DNA from: an uncultured candidate division WPS-2 bacterium
GTDB taxonomy: Bacteria > Vulcanimicrobiota > Vulcanimicrobiia > Vulcanimicrobiales > Vulcanimicrobiaceae
Length of the DNA stretch: 64,000 bases
NCBI GenBank assembly: GCA_937927945.1
Contig: CALEYW010000006.1
Location: forward strand, 1 to 64,000
Direction of reading: 5' to 3'
The notes under the pieces are model-generated. The model made no database searches. It worked only from the letters and a program-made list of their open reading frames with translations, and had not been told where the DNA came from. Made by a program: the position numbers and the translations under genes. Position 1 is the stretch's first letter; each line of letters begins with the position of its first letter. Positions 30,519-37,747 of this stretch are shown one piece after another.

Positions 30519-31121
30519 TTAGCAGTACGGACCCGTGCAAGGCGGCGGCGTGCCGACTGGCGGAGCCGTTGGTGCCGCCGGACGCGCGACGTGCCAATGG
30601 CCGCCGGCTTGCGGTATACCGTCGCCGTTCGTCTGATCGGCCGCGTTGTCGCCGGCGTAGTTGTAGAGCGGATGTCCCTGATACGTCCACTGCTGCCCCG
30701 TACCGTCGGAACGCGTGATGATCGCCACATTGCCGGTCGCTGTCGCGCCTGCAGTGGGGACGAACACCGGCCATATGCTGAGGCATCCGGCGGTGCACGT
30801 GCCGCCCGTCGCCGTGTCGACGTCGAGGAAATAGAGCGTCTTGTGATTGGCGGGATTCACGAAGGCCGGGCTTCCACCGACCGCTTCCGACAGCGGCAGA
30901 TTGCCCTGCGGTGCAACGGTGGCGATCGGAGTCGGGGTCGATGTCGGTGTCGATACCGGTGTCGACGTCGGTGTCGATACTGGTGTCGATGTCGGTGTTA
31001 TGGGCGTGACCGGAACGGTGCCGCCGCCACCGCTGCCGCCGACGCTGCTATTGGTACCGCCGCCGCACGCGGCGAGCGCCATCGCGGCAACGCCGAAAAA
31101 CGCAAGGAATCGCTGATTCAT
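30519..31121 (-). CDS. Secreted lipoprotein with COG4315/PF03640-type repeats
   Basis: 200 residues from the ATG at 31121, with GGAGG about 17 nt upstream. The signal peptide ends in a lipobox LAAC. A Thr/Pro/Ser linker encoded by a 12-nt tandem repeat follows. The globular part has the secreted-repeat pattern KTLYFLDVDTATGGTCTAGCLSIWPVF and a second unit QWTYQGHPLYNYAGD...GGHWHVA, as in the family of small exported lipoproteins of unknown function (sometimes linked to electron transfer or surface stress). Cysteines in the first unit may pair. It stands alone between the YgiB-like gene and the flagellar operon. Confidence 0.82.
   Translation of the reverse strand: MNQRFLAFFGVAAMALAACGGGTNSSVGGSGGGGTVPVTPITPTSTPVSTPTSTPVSTPTSTPTPIATVAPQGNLPLSEAVGGSPAFVNPANHKTLYFLDVDTATGGTCTAGCLSIWPVFVPTAGATATGNVAIITRSDGTGQQWTYQGHPLYNYAGDNAADQTNGDGIPQAGGHWHVARPAAPTAPPVGTPPPCTGPYC
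30934..30999. repeat. Imperfect 12-nt tandem repeat encoding the Thr/Pro/Ser linker
   Basis: Five and a half units of GGTGTCGATRYC type (plus strand) alternate with a 24-nt higher period, encoding repeated TSTPVSTP-like residues in the lipoprotein on the minus strand. Copy number may vary between strains. Confidence 0.7.
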
Positions 31122-31220
31122 GATGGGTGTGAGTCCCTCCTGACGGGGCCCACGATAGAATGCATGCATGAAACAAGTCTGAAGGCGGCAGTCCGTCCGT
31201 AGGAGCAGGGGGCTCGCGCT

Positions 31221-31511
31221 TCAGCGCAGCCGGTAGGATCCGCTCGGGTCGACTTCGACGCGGCGCTGTCCGATGCTGACGCTACGCACGACGTGGTCCC
31301 AAAATGTCAGGACGTGCACGACGACCGGCCGCAGCGCCGCGACGATCGCACGGACCCGCGCGGAGACCGCCAGCACGTCCCGCTGCCACGCCGGATGACC
31401 ACCCGGGAGCGACGGCGCCGCGTCGAGCTCTACCTCCCCGAGCGGCGCGGCGATCGGCGTCGCCGGAAGCGCCGGCGGATCGACGACCGACGCGGAAGCC
31501 GCGTCTCTCAT
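31221..31511 (-). CDS. Hypothetical protein at the end of the flagellar operon
   Basis: 96 residues starting at an ATG whose last two bases sit in the fliA stop (4-nt overlap). N-terminal half is Ala/Pro-rich and acidic, C-terminal half is a hydrophobic Val/Arg helix-like region followed by a short strand (RRVEVDPSGSYRLR). No family recognised. Coupled translation with fliA suggests a role with flagellar gene expression or assembly, such as a FlgM-like antagonist, but there is no sequence support for that. Confidence 0.55.
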   Translation of the reverse strand: MRDAASASVVDPPALPATPIAAPLGEVELDAAPSLPGGHPAWQRDVLAVSARVRAIVAALRPVVVHVLTFWDHVVRSVSIGQRRVEVDPSGSYRLR

Positions 31512-32179
31512 GCCGACTCCGCCAGCGCCGCGCGCAGGCGTTTCACCGCGAGCAGGTGGAGCTGCGAGACGCGCTGCGGTGAGACGCCGAGCGCCGCGTG
31601 CAGCGAGCGCAGAGAACGTTCTTCGAGATAGTGCGCGAGCACGATCACGCGCTGGCGCGGCGGCAAGTCCGCGATCGCGCCGCGCACGCGCTCGCCGTGC
31701 AGGCGGGCGGCGACGATCGCTTGCGGATCGCCGTCGTGATCGAGCTCGAGCCGTTCGCCCGCCGGAAGCGTCACGTCGAGCGAGAGCGGCGTGGCGCGAT
31801 GCGCTTCGATCCGAGCGCGCGCCAAGCCGGGAATGCGACGTTCCATCGACTGCGGTGTCGGCAGCGTACCGAGTTCCTGCGCCAACGCGAAGCGTGCGCG
31901 CTCTGCCAGCCGAATCGTTCGGCGCACGCGTTCCGACACGGGGTCGAGCCGCCGGACGCCGTTGAGCATCCCGCCGAGGACGATGCGCCGCGCATACTGT
32001 TCGATCGGGATCCCGTGACTCGGATCGAAGCCGTCGACCGCGCGAATCACGCCGACGCTGCCGTCACCGATCAGGTCGTCGAGATCGGCGCTCGGCACCA
32101 TCCGCTGCACGCGTCGCGCGAGCTGCCGGACGAGAGGCAGCAGTGCCCTGATCTGCTCCTCACGTTCGTGTTCGTTCAT
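31508..32179 (-). CDS. fliA: RNA polymerase sigma factor of the FliA/WhiG (sigma-28) class
   Basis: 223 residues. Region 2 is visible at 10-90 (LLPLVRQLARRVQ, DLDDLIGDGSVGVIRAVDGFDP, a shortened core-binding helix) and region 4 at 165-215 with LPPRQRVIVLAHYLEERSLRSLHAALGVSPQRVSQLHLLAVKRLR as its HTH. Region 3 sits between. It should direct transcription of motility-type genes. It follows flgF, flgG and a small ORF with 4-nt overlaps, and precedes a small unknown gene; no anti-sigma FlgM is recognisable. The rod genes upstream make it likely to serve flagellar biosynthesis. Confidence 0.9.
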   Translation of the reverse strand: MNEHEREEQIRALLPLVRQLARRVQRMVPSADLDDLIGDGSVGVIRAVDGFDPSHGIPIEQYARRIVLGGMLNGVRRLDPVSERVRRTIRLAERARFALAQELGTLPTPQSMERRIPGLARARIEAHRATPLSLDVTLPAGERLELDHDGDPQAIVAARLHGERVRGAIADLPPRQRVIVLAHYLEERSLRSLHAALGVSPQRVSQLHLLAVKRLRAALAESA

Positions 32180-32370
32180 CGCCGGGGACGGACGACGATC
32201 GCATCCGCGACGGATCCAAGCGCGATCTCGCCCACCGGGCCGAGGTCGTGCGCGAGCGGTTTGAGGATTTCGCGGAACAGCACGGCGTTCAGCACGTCGC
32301 GCACGGCGCGCCGCTCCGCCTCGTGCGGCTCAGCCGCGATGGAGGTTGTTGGCGATGCGCAGCATCTCAT
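32176..32370 (-). CDS. Small FlgJ-like (rod-binding) ORF
   Basis: 64 residues, of which the core VRDVLNAVLFREILKPLAHDL resembles the rod-binding helix of FlgJ (FLxxxLKPM type). The rest has no muramidase domain. The annotated ATG at 32370 lies inside flgG; the real start may be at a non-standard codon nearer 32330 since no ATG/GTG occurs between. The stop overlaps the fliA start by 4 nt (ATGA). Small, so confidence is limited. Confidence 0.4.
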   Translation of the reverse strand: MRCCASPTTSIAAEPHEAERRAVRDVLNAVLFREILKPLAHDLGPVGEIALGSVADAIVVRPRR

Positions 32371-33055
32371 CGGCCGCTTGCACTCCCTTCGCGTTCGCTT
32401 CGTAGGCGCGTTGCGCGCCGAGGATCTGCATCATCGCCTCGACGATCGAGACGTTCGAGCGTTCGAGCATCCCGAACGCGAGCGACGGGCCGTCGCGACC
32501 GCCGGGAACGAAGGTCCGCGCGGCGCCGGAGTTCTCGCTCTGGGCGAAGAGCGTCGCGCCGAGCGGCCGCAACGCCTCCGGTGCCGCGAACGAAGCGAGC
32601 CGCAACTGCGCGATCTGGCGGTTCTTCTCCGTCGCGGTGTCGACGATGACACGGCCGTCGCGACCGACTCGCGCGGCCAGCGCGCCGGCCGGAATCCGCA
32701 CGCCGCGCAGCGTCCAGCCCGCGCCGTTACGGAGCGTCCCGTCCGCTTCGCGCGCGAACTCCCCATTGCGGGTATAGGCGTGCTTCCCGCCCCGCTCGAC
32801 GATAAAAAATCCGGGGCCGTCGATCGCGACGTCGAACGCGCCGCCGCTGCGCACGAGTTTGCCCTGGGCGAAGAGCGCGTGCCGGCCGAGCGTCGTCGTG
32901 CCGAGGCCGACGGCGCCGGCGCGCACGTCGGAAAACGTTGCGGCAGCGCCTTTGAAGCCGGCGACGTCGGCATTGGCGAGGTTGTCGGCAACGACTTCGA
33001 GTTGCGTCTGCTGCGCCGCCATCCCGCTGGCGGCCGCGTACATCGCGCGGTTCAC
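32330..33055 (-). CDS. flgG: Flagellar distal-rod protein FlgG
   Basis: 241 residues with the rod/hook hallmarks: N-terminal MYAAASGMAAQQTQLEVVADNLANADVAGFK, the mid GAFDVAIDGPGFFIV segment, and C-terminal LERSNVSIVEAMMQILGAQRAYEANAKGVQAADEMLR. It assembles the distal rod in the cell envelope through the type III export apparatus. The ATG overlaps flgF by 4 nt. The D0 helices at both ends are complete. Confidence 0.92.
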   Translation of the reverse strand: MNRAMYAAASGMAAQQTQLEVVADNLANADVAGFKGAAATFSDVRAGAVGLGTTTLGRHALFAQGKLVRSGGAFDVAIDGPGFFIVERGGKHAYTRNGEFAREADGTLRNGAGWTLRGVRIPAGALAARVGRDGRVIVDTATEKNRQIAQLRLASFAAPEALRPLGATLFAQSENSGAARTFVPGGRDGPSLAFGMLERSNVSIVEAMMQILGAQRAYEANAKGVQAADEMLRIANNLHRG

Positions 33056-33639
33056 TGGACGCGCACCACGTCGTTGGCGGCCTTCTCGCGCGTCGCGTCG
33101 ATCGCGAGCATCGTCTTCTGCGCCGTCTCGAACGCGCGCTGCGCGGTCAGGATCGCGAGCGTTTCACCGACCGGATTGACCGTGCTCGTCTCGAGCGCGC
33201 CGGGAAGCAGGTGCGTTCCTTCGGGCAGCGAGATACGGTCGACGACGCGGCCGGCGTCACGTACCGTTCCGTCGGCGGCGATCGCGGCGTGCTCCGAGAC
33301 CCGCAGCGCTCCGCACGCGCCGTGCAAACGCCGTCCGCGATCGTCGACCAGCCAGCCGTCGCGGTCGCGCGTGAACGCGCCGTTGCGCGTCGTCGCGTCG
33401 CCGACCCGAAACGCACCGTCGCCGAGCAGTGCGAGATCGAACGCGCGCCCAGTCGTGCGTACGGCGCCCTGTTCGTGCGTCGCCCGCTCCGTAACGACGA
33501 GGCCCCGCTCGTCAATGCCGACCCGGGCGATCGCCTTGCGAAAGCCGTCGGTCGCGGCGTTGGCGAGATTATGCGTCGCCGCCTCGAGCTGTTCGCGCGC
33601 CGCCCGCATCGCGCTTCCCATCCATTGCATTCCGTCCAT
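33052..33639 (-). CDS. flgF: Flagellar proximal-rod protein FlgF-like
   Basis: 195 residues, shorter than typical FlgF (about 250). It has the rod N-terminus MRAAREQLEAATHNLANAATDGFRKA, a FDLALLGDGAFRV segment in place of the usual FDVAIxGxGFF, and a C-terminal ILTAQRAFETAQKTMLAID. It is the first gene of the operon, read from 33639. The compact size and second rod gene behind it recall Bacillus flhO-flhP. A second in-frame ATG at codon 4 gives a two-residue-shorter alternative. Confidence 0.85.
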   Translation of the reverse strand: MDGMQWMGSAMRAAREQLEAATHNLANAATDGFRKAIARVGIDERGLVVTERATHEQGAVRTTGRAFDLALLGDGAFRVGDATTRNGAFTRDRDGWLVDDRGRRLHGACGALRVSEHAAIAADGTVRDAGRVVDRISLPEGTHLLPGALETSTVNPVGETLAILTAQRAFETAQKTMLAIDATREKAANDVVRVQ

Positions 33640-33709
33640 CGGCGCGATGGTACGGGGTCACCCATGTCCGGCTCATGACGCGCGGATGAACGCGGAACGG
33701 CGGTTGAGC

Positions 33710-34216
33710 TTAGTGGAGCGGAGTCTCCGTCGTGAGCATGTCCGCGTAGCGGCGGACGGATCGGTTGTAGCGCGGAAGGTACTCGGCGAGGGCGGTCAGC
33801 GCGACGGCAACGGCTTCGCGCTCGCGTCCGACGTCGACGAGCGCAAGGGCCAGGAACGTTCGCACCGCCCCATCCAGCGCATCGGTCCCGGCGTCCAGCT
33901 CGGCGGTGAGCAAGTCGACGGCCTCCCGAGGATTCCCGAGATTCCGGAGTGAGCTGGCCATCTGAATCACCGCACGCCGGCGGCGCTCGCCGAACAAACC
34001 TGCCTCGAGCGCGGCCTCGTACAGCGGTACCGCGAGATCGGGGCGGCCGGTGGAATCATTCGCCGCCGCACGCTCGAAGAGCCCAATCGCGTTCCCCGCC
34101 GGCAGTTCCGCAGCCAGACCCTCAATGAGGGCGACAAATTCGTCCCTGTCGTGATGGTCGATCACCGCCCACAGCTCTGCGATCCGCTTCTCCCAATCTC
34201 CATCCGCCCCGTTCAC
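33710..34216 (-). CDS. Tetratricopeptide repeat protein (TPR_5-like)
   Basis: 168 residues of regular helical pairs: NAIGLFERAAANDSTGRPDLAVPLYEAALEAGLFGERRRRAVIQMASSLRNLGNPREAVDLLTAELDAGTDALDGAV matches the TPR_5 pattern, with a charged N-terminal helix. Cytoplasmic, probably a scaffold or regulator; partner unknown. It lies just upstream of flgF on the same strand (70 nt), but the gap suggests a separate promoter. Confidence 0.8.
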   Translation of the reverse strand: MNGADGDWEKRIAELWAVIDHHDRDEFVALIEGLAAELPAGNAIGLFERAAANDSTGRPDLAVPLYEAALEAGLFGERRRRAVIQMASSLRNLGNPREAVDLLTAELDAGTDALDGAVRTFLALALVDVGREREAVAVALTALAEYLPRYNRSVRRYADMLTTETPLH

Positions 34217-34322
34217 GTTCGCGGTATGTCGTCGTCGTTGCCCGGCGTCCTCCTACGGAGCTCTCAAGCGGGTACACTCGGGGAATGCAATTGCCATTCG
34301 CCTGCACTGCGGGACTTTCGTC

Positions 34323-34532
34323 ATGAGCGAGGTGACGGTCGAGATCCGGAACTTCCGCGCTCACCAGACGCTGGGCGCCCCCGCGCCCTGCATCCCCGGC
34401 GTTCCGCTGCCCAATGCCGGCGATGTGGTCGAGATCGACGAGCAGCCCTACGTCTGTCTCAACCGGAGCTTCCAGTACGGCCCAAGCGGCCTGGTGCGGA
34501 TCTTCGTGATGGTCGAGCCCGACGAGGGCTAG
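34323..34532 (+). CDS. Small conserved-looking hypothetical protein
   Basis: 69 residues, strand-rich: MSEVTVEIRNFRAHQTLG, a Pro/Ala loop, GDVVEIDEQPYVCLNRSFQYG and VRIFVMVEPDEG. Composition and lack of low-complexity sequence suggest a real small beta-protein. No Shine-Dalgarno is visible; a 13-codon frame from ATG 34285, itself 7 nt after a TACACT -10-type element, ends in an ATGA overlap with this start, which could provide coupling. No family recognised. Confidence 0.5.
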   Translation: MSEVTVEIRNFRAHQTLGAPAPCIPGVPLPNAGDVVEIDEQPYVCLNRSFQYGPSGLVRIFVMVEPDEG

Positions 34533-34563
34533 CAGGCTGCTAAGCTGCCGAGCGTCCAGTGGC

Positions 34564-34623
34564 GCGGAATTGTTCCGCCCGATGGCGTAACGGGCTGGGA
34601 AAGGGCGGGAGCGGTCTCCCGCC
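34564..34623 (+). promoter_or_regulatory. Two hairpins in the leader of the F420-like reductase gene
   Basis: GCGGAA/TTCCGC at 34564-34578 (loop TTG) and a perfect 8-bp GGCGGGAG/CTCCCGCC stem with CGGT loop at 34604-34623 precede the ribosome site of the downstream gene by about 10 nt. They may be an attenuation or stability structure; no known riboswitch was recognised. Confidence 0.35.
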
Positions 34624-34640
34624 AGGTTAGAGGAATCGGG

Positions 34641-35267
34641 ATGGAGATCGGGATCTTAGGCTCCGGCAATATCGGGGGGAACCTCGCGCGTCTTTTCGCA
34701 CGCGCCGGTCATCACGTGCGGATCGCCAACTCGCGAGGCCCGGAGTCGCTCCGCGCGCTGGCTGAGTCGATCGGGCCGAACGTCGAGGGGGCGACGGCGC
34801 AGGACGCGGTCGACGGAGCCGACCTGGTCGTCATCGCGATCCCCTGGACCAAGCGTGAGGAAGTCCTCGGCGAGACCGGGCCCTACGACTCCAAGATCGT
34901 GGTCGATGCGATGAACCCGTATACCGAGGACTTCGAGATCGACGACCTCGGCCGCCGTACCTCGAGCGAAGTCACCCGGGCGCTCGTGCCGGGTGCACTG
35001 CTGGTCAAGGCCTTCAACACGATCTTCTACAAGCGGCTGGCCGAAGAAGGCAAGCCGAAGGGCGCCCCCGGCCGCTTGGCGATTCCGGTCGCCTCGGACG
35101 ATCCGGCAGCCAAGCGCGTCGTCATGGACCTCATCGACGCGATCGGCTTCGACCCGGTCGACAACGACGGGCTGGTCCGTGGCGGACGCAATCAGCAGCC
35201 GGGCTCGCCGATCTACAACCAGCCCCTCGGCGCCGCCGAGCTAACCGCCCAGCTCGCCAAAGCCTAA
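34641..35267 (+). CDS. NADPH-dependent F420-reductase-like oxidoreductase
   Basis: 208 residues with a Rossmann N-terminus MEIGILGSGNIGGNLARLFARAGHHVRIANSRGPESLR, followed by DADLVVIAIPWTKREEVL-type sequence and AMNPYTEDF. This is the F420_oxidored family, whose characterised members transfer hydride between NADP and coenzyme F420 or serve as NAD(P)-binding domains. The C-terminal half is short, ending RNQQPGSPIYNQPLGAAELTAQLAKA. The ribosome site GAGGAA is 6 nt before the ATG. Substrate is not assigned. Confidence 0.82.
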   Translation: MEIGILGSGNIGGNLARLFARAGHHVRIANSRGPESLRALAESIGPNVEGATAQDAVDGADLVVIAIPWTKREEVLGETGPYDSKIVVDAMNPYTEDFEIDDLGRRTSSEVTRALVPGALLVKAFNTIFYKRLAEEGKPKGAPGRLAIPVASDDPAAKRVVMDLIDAIGFDPVDNDGLVRGGRNQQPGSPIYNQPLGAAELTAQLAKA

Positions 35268-35271
35268 CCGC

Positions 35272-36063
35272 TCAGCTGAGCGCGCGGATCGCTCCGCCGT
35301 CGACCGGGATCGTTGCGCCGGTGACGTACGAGGCGCGGGCTGAGGCGAGGAAGGCGACGACGGCTCCGAGCTCTTCGGGCCGGCCGACCCGGCGCAGCGG
35401 AACCGTCGCGGACATTTTCGCCAGGCCTTCCTCTTCGGTGAGGCCTTGTGCGAGCAGTGCGCCCAGGCCCGTTTCGCGGACGCGACCGGTCAGGATGAGG
35501 CCGGGCGCCACGTTGTTCACGGTGATGCCGTACGGGCCGAGCTCGTCGGAGAGCAGCTTCGCCATTCCGATCACCCCGGCGCGCACCGCGGTCGAGAGCA
35601 TCGAACCGGCGAGCACGTGCTTGACCGAGACGCTCGTGACGTTGATGACGCGGCCGCTGCCGTCGCGCGGCAGATGCGGCAGCACCAGGCGCGTCATGCG
35701 CACCGTGGCCAGCAGGTTCAGTTCGAACGCCGCGCGCCACGCCGCGTCGTCGAAGTCGTCGAACTTGCCGAACGGCGGTCCACCCGCGTTGTTGACGAGG
35801 ATGTCGATCCGGCCCAGCTCGCGCAACGCTCCGTCCACGAACGCGCGCGACGCTGCGGCGTCGGCGACGTCGACCGGCAGTGCGATGACCCGTCGTCCGC
35901 TGCGAGCGCGAATCTCGGCTGCGGTCGCTTGCAGCGTGGCCGGATCGCGCGCGCCGATCGCCACGTCCGCGCCCTCGTCGGCGAGTGCGGCGGCCGTCGC
36001 GCGGCCCAGGCCTTTGCTCGCCGCGAGCACGAGCGCAACGCGGCCGGTCAACCCGAGATCCAC
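35272..36063 (-). CDS. SDR-family oxidoreductase with altered catalytic motif
   Basis: 263 residues with the classical short-chain dehydrogenase frame: N-terminal ALVLAASKGLGRATAAAL in the TGxxxGIG position, DVADAAASRAFVDGAL, NNAGGPP and a C-terminal IPVDGGA. The usual active-site YxxxK is not present: the sequence in that place reads STAVRAGVIGMAK, so Tyr becomes Ser and Lys becomes Arg. A subset of SDR-like proteins shares this substitution and may not be a normal oxidoreductase. It follows divIVA by 27 nt in the same direction. Confidence 0.85.
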   Translation of the reverse strand: MDLGLTGRVALVLAASKGLGRATAAALADEGADVAIGARDPATLQATAAEIRARSGRRVIALPVDVADAAASRAFVDGALRELGRIDILVNNAGGPPFGKFDDFDDAAWRAAFELNLLATVRMTRLVLPHLPRDGSGRVINVTSVSVKHVLAGSMLSTAVRAGVIGMAKLLSDELGPYGITVNNVAPGLILTGRVRETGLGALLAQGLTEEEGLAKMSATVPLRRVGRPEELGAVVAFLASARASYVTGATIPVDGGAIRALS

Positions 36064-36090
36064 GAGATCCTCCAGCGCGCCCGGTGCGCG

Positions 36091-36642
36091 CTACTCGACG
36101 ATCAAGTGGCCGGCACTGCCGCCGGTGAGCGTGAGCTGATCGGTGTCGGTGAGTTCGGCTTGGAGCAGCGGCGGCTGCGTCGGCGGCGCGGCCGGCGACG
36201 GCGTGCGCTCGATCAACGAGAGGTGCGACATCAAGAGCGAACGCAGTTCGCTCTTGGCTTTTTCGGCGGTGTCCTGGTGCCGCTGAGCTTCGCGGCGCTG
36301 TTCGTCGATGCGGTCGCCGAGCGAGGCGATCTCGCGTTCGGCAGCGATCCGGGCCTCCTGTTTGATGAGATCCGCTTCCTTGTGGGCGGCGGCTTTGACC
36401 TCGTCGGCGGTGCGCTGCGCCAGCAGCAGCGTCGACTGGAGCGACTCCTCCATCGCTTTGAAGTGCGAGATGCGCTCGCGCAAGTCGCCGATCTCGCCCT
36501 CGAGTGCCGCGCGGTGCTGCGCCTCGTCTTCGAGCGCTTCGATGATCTCGTCGAGAAACTCGTTGACCTCGTTGCGATCGTAGCCTTGGAGCGACTTCTT
36601 GAACTCTTTGTGCTGGATGTCGATAATGGTGAGCTTCGCCAC
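36091..36642 (-). CDS. divIVA: DivIVA/Wag31-type cell-pole and septum organiser
   Basis: 183 residues. The N-terminal lipid-binding domain reads MAKLTIIDIQHKEFKKSLQGYDRNEVNEFLDEI, followed by a long coiled coil (about 60-150) with ARIAAEREIASLGDRIDEQRR and a Pro/Thr-rich C-terminal tail. DivIVA binds negatively curved membrane at septa and poles. The GTG start overlaps the sepF stop by 1 nt. Gene order yggS-sepF-divIVA is the core of the ylm cluster of Gram-positive bacteria. Confidence 0.93.
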   Translation of the reverse strand: MAKLTIIDIQHKEFKKSLQGYDRNEVNEFLDEIIEALEDEAQHRAALEGEIGDLRERISHFKAMEESLQSTLLLAQRTADEVKAAAHKEADLIKQEARIAAEREIASLGDRIDEQRREAQRHQDTAEKAKSELRSLLMSHLSLIERTPSPAAPPTQPPLLQAELTDTDQLTLTGGSAGHLIVE

Positions 36643-37058
36643 TAGCGCAGATCCTTGATGCCGAGAATGCCGTCGTTGTCGAGCTGTTCTTTCACGCCGG
36701 CGGAGTTGACGTTGACCCCAGACGGAACGACCAGATAGATTGCTTCGGCGAGTTTTTGTATGCGGCCGTCGATCGTATATGCGACGCCCGAGGTGAAGTC
36801 GACGACCCGCTGCAGCAGATTGCGGTCGGCGCCTTGCACGTTCACGATCACGACTTGACGCGAACGAAGGGCATCGGCGATTTCGGTGACGTCGGAGAAC
36901 GAGCGGGGCGCGAAGACGGCGACCGAGCCGCCGGGCCGGCGCGACGCGTCGCTCAGCGGGACGACGTTGCGCTTGGCTCCGACCTCGTCGGCGTAGATCT
37001 CTTCTTCTTCCTCATCGTTGATCGCAAACCACGATCCAATTTTCGCGAACACGCTCAT
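36642..37058 (-). CDS. sepF: SepF, FtsZ-tethering cell division protein
   Basis: 138 residues from the ATG 37058, which overlaps the yggS stop. The N-terminal amphipathic helix MSVFAKIGSWFAI can bind membrane. An acidic linker (NDEEEEEIYAD) leads to the SepF core with FAPRSFSDVTEIADALRSRQVVIVNVQG and RVVDFTSGVAYTIDGRIQKLAEAIYLVVPSGV. SepF polymerises and links FtsZ to the membrane. The frame is open to 37148 but the upstream residues are the antisense of yggS. Confidence 0.94.
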   Translation of the reverse strand: MSVFAKIGSWFAINDEEEEEIYADEVGAKRNVVPLSDASRRPGGSVAVFAPRSFSDVTEIADALRSRQVVIVNVQGADRNLLQRVVDFTSGVAYTIDGRIQKLAEAIYLVVPSGVNVNSAGVKEQLDNDGILGIKDLR

Positions 37059-37735
37059 GCTGCGTTCCTTTCCCGCGCCGGGCGCGGTCCGAAGATCGCG
37101 GTTCCCAGGCGCACCATCGTCGATCCGTACGGCACTGCTCGTTCCCAATCTCCCGACATTCCGAGCGAGAGCGTCGTGCCGCCCACCCGCTCGAATGCCC
37201 CACGGGCCGCCGCGAAGGCCGCGTCGACGTCGCCCTCCAGCGGGCCGATCGCCATCACGCCGTCGACGTCGAGCCCTTCGTCGCGCAGGCGCGCGGCGAG
37301 CGCCGGCGCCTCGGCGGGCGAGGTCCCGAAACGTTCGGCCGGTGAGACGTTCACTTGTACGAGAACGCGCAGACGGCGCCCGGCGTCACGGGCCGCCTTC
37401 GCAAGCGCCAGCCCGGCATCGAGCCGGTCGACGCTCTGCACGACGTCGAACAGCGCGACGATCGCCTTCGCCTTGTTCGTCTGCACGTGCCCGATGAAGT
37501 GCCGCGTGCACGGGGGCAAGCCGGCGTACTTCAGGCGCGCTTCCTGCACGTAGTTCTCGCCGACGTCGGAGAGGCCGGCGCCGAGGGCGTCGAGCACGGC
37601 GTCGCGCGGATGCTTCTTGGTGACCGCGAGGATCGCGACGGACCCGCGTTCACGTCCGCAGGCGAGGGTGACCTCGTCGACCCGCTCGCGCAACGCGGCC
37701 ACGCGCTCCGCGACCGTTCCGGTGGCGTGGGGCAT
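37055..37735 (-). CDS. yggS: YggS-type PLP homeostasis protein
   Basis: 226 residues. Lys40 in LAVTKKHP is the pyridoxal-phosphate-binding lysine; the barrel continues with GENYVQEA, WHF-equivalent RHFIGHVQTNKAK, SVDRL, VLVQVNVSPAERFGTSP, GMSGDWERAV and STMVRLGTAIFG. The family (PLPBP) buffers PLP and affects amino-acid metabolism. It is read before sepF and divIVA and after lgt with a 12-nt gap. Confidence 0.94.
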   Translation of the reverse strand: MPHATGTVAERVAALRERVDEVTLACGRERGSVAILAVTKKHPRDAVLDALGAGLSDVGENYVQEARLKYAGLPPCTRHFIGHVQTNKAKAIVALFDVVQSVDRLDAGLALAKAARDAGRRLRVLVQVNVSPAERFGTSPAEAPALAARLRDEGLDVDGVMAIGPLEGDVDAAFAAARGAFERVGGTTLSLGMSGDWERAVPYGSTMVRLGTAIFGPRPARERNAA

Positions 37736-37747
37736 GGAAGGAGTCCT

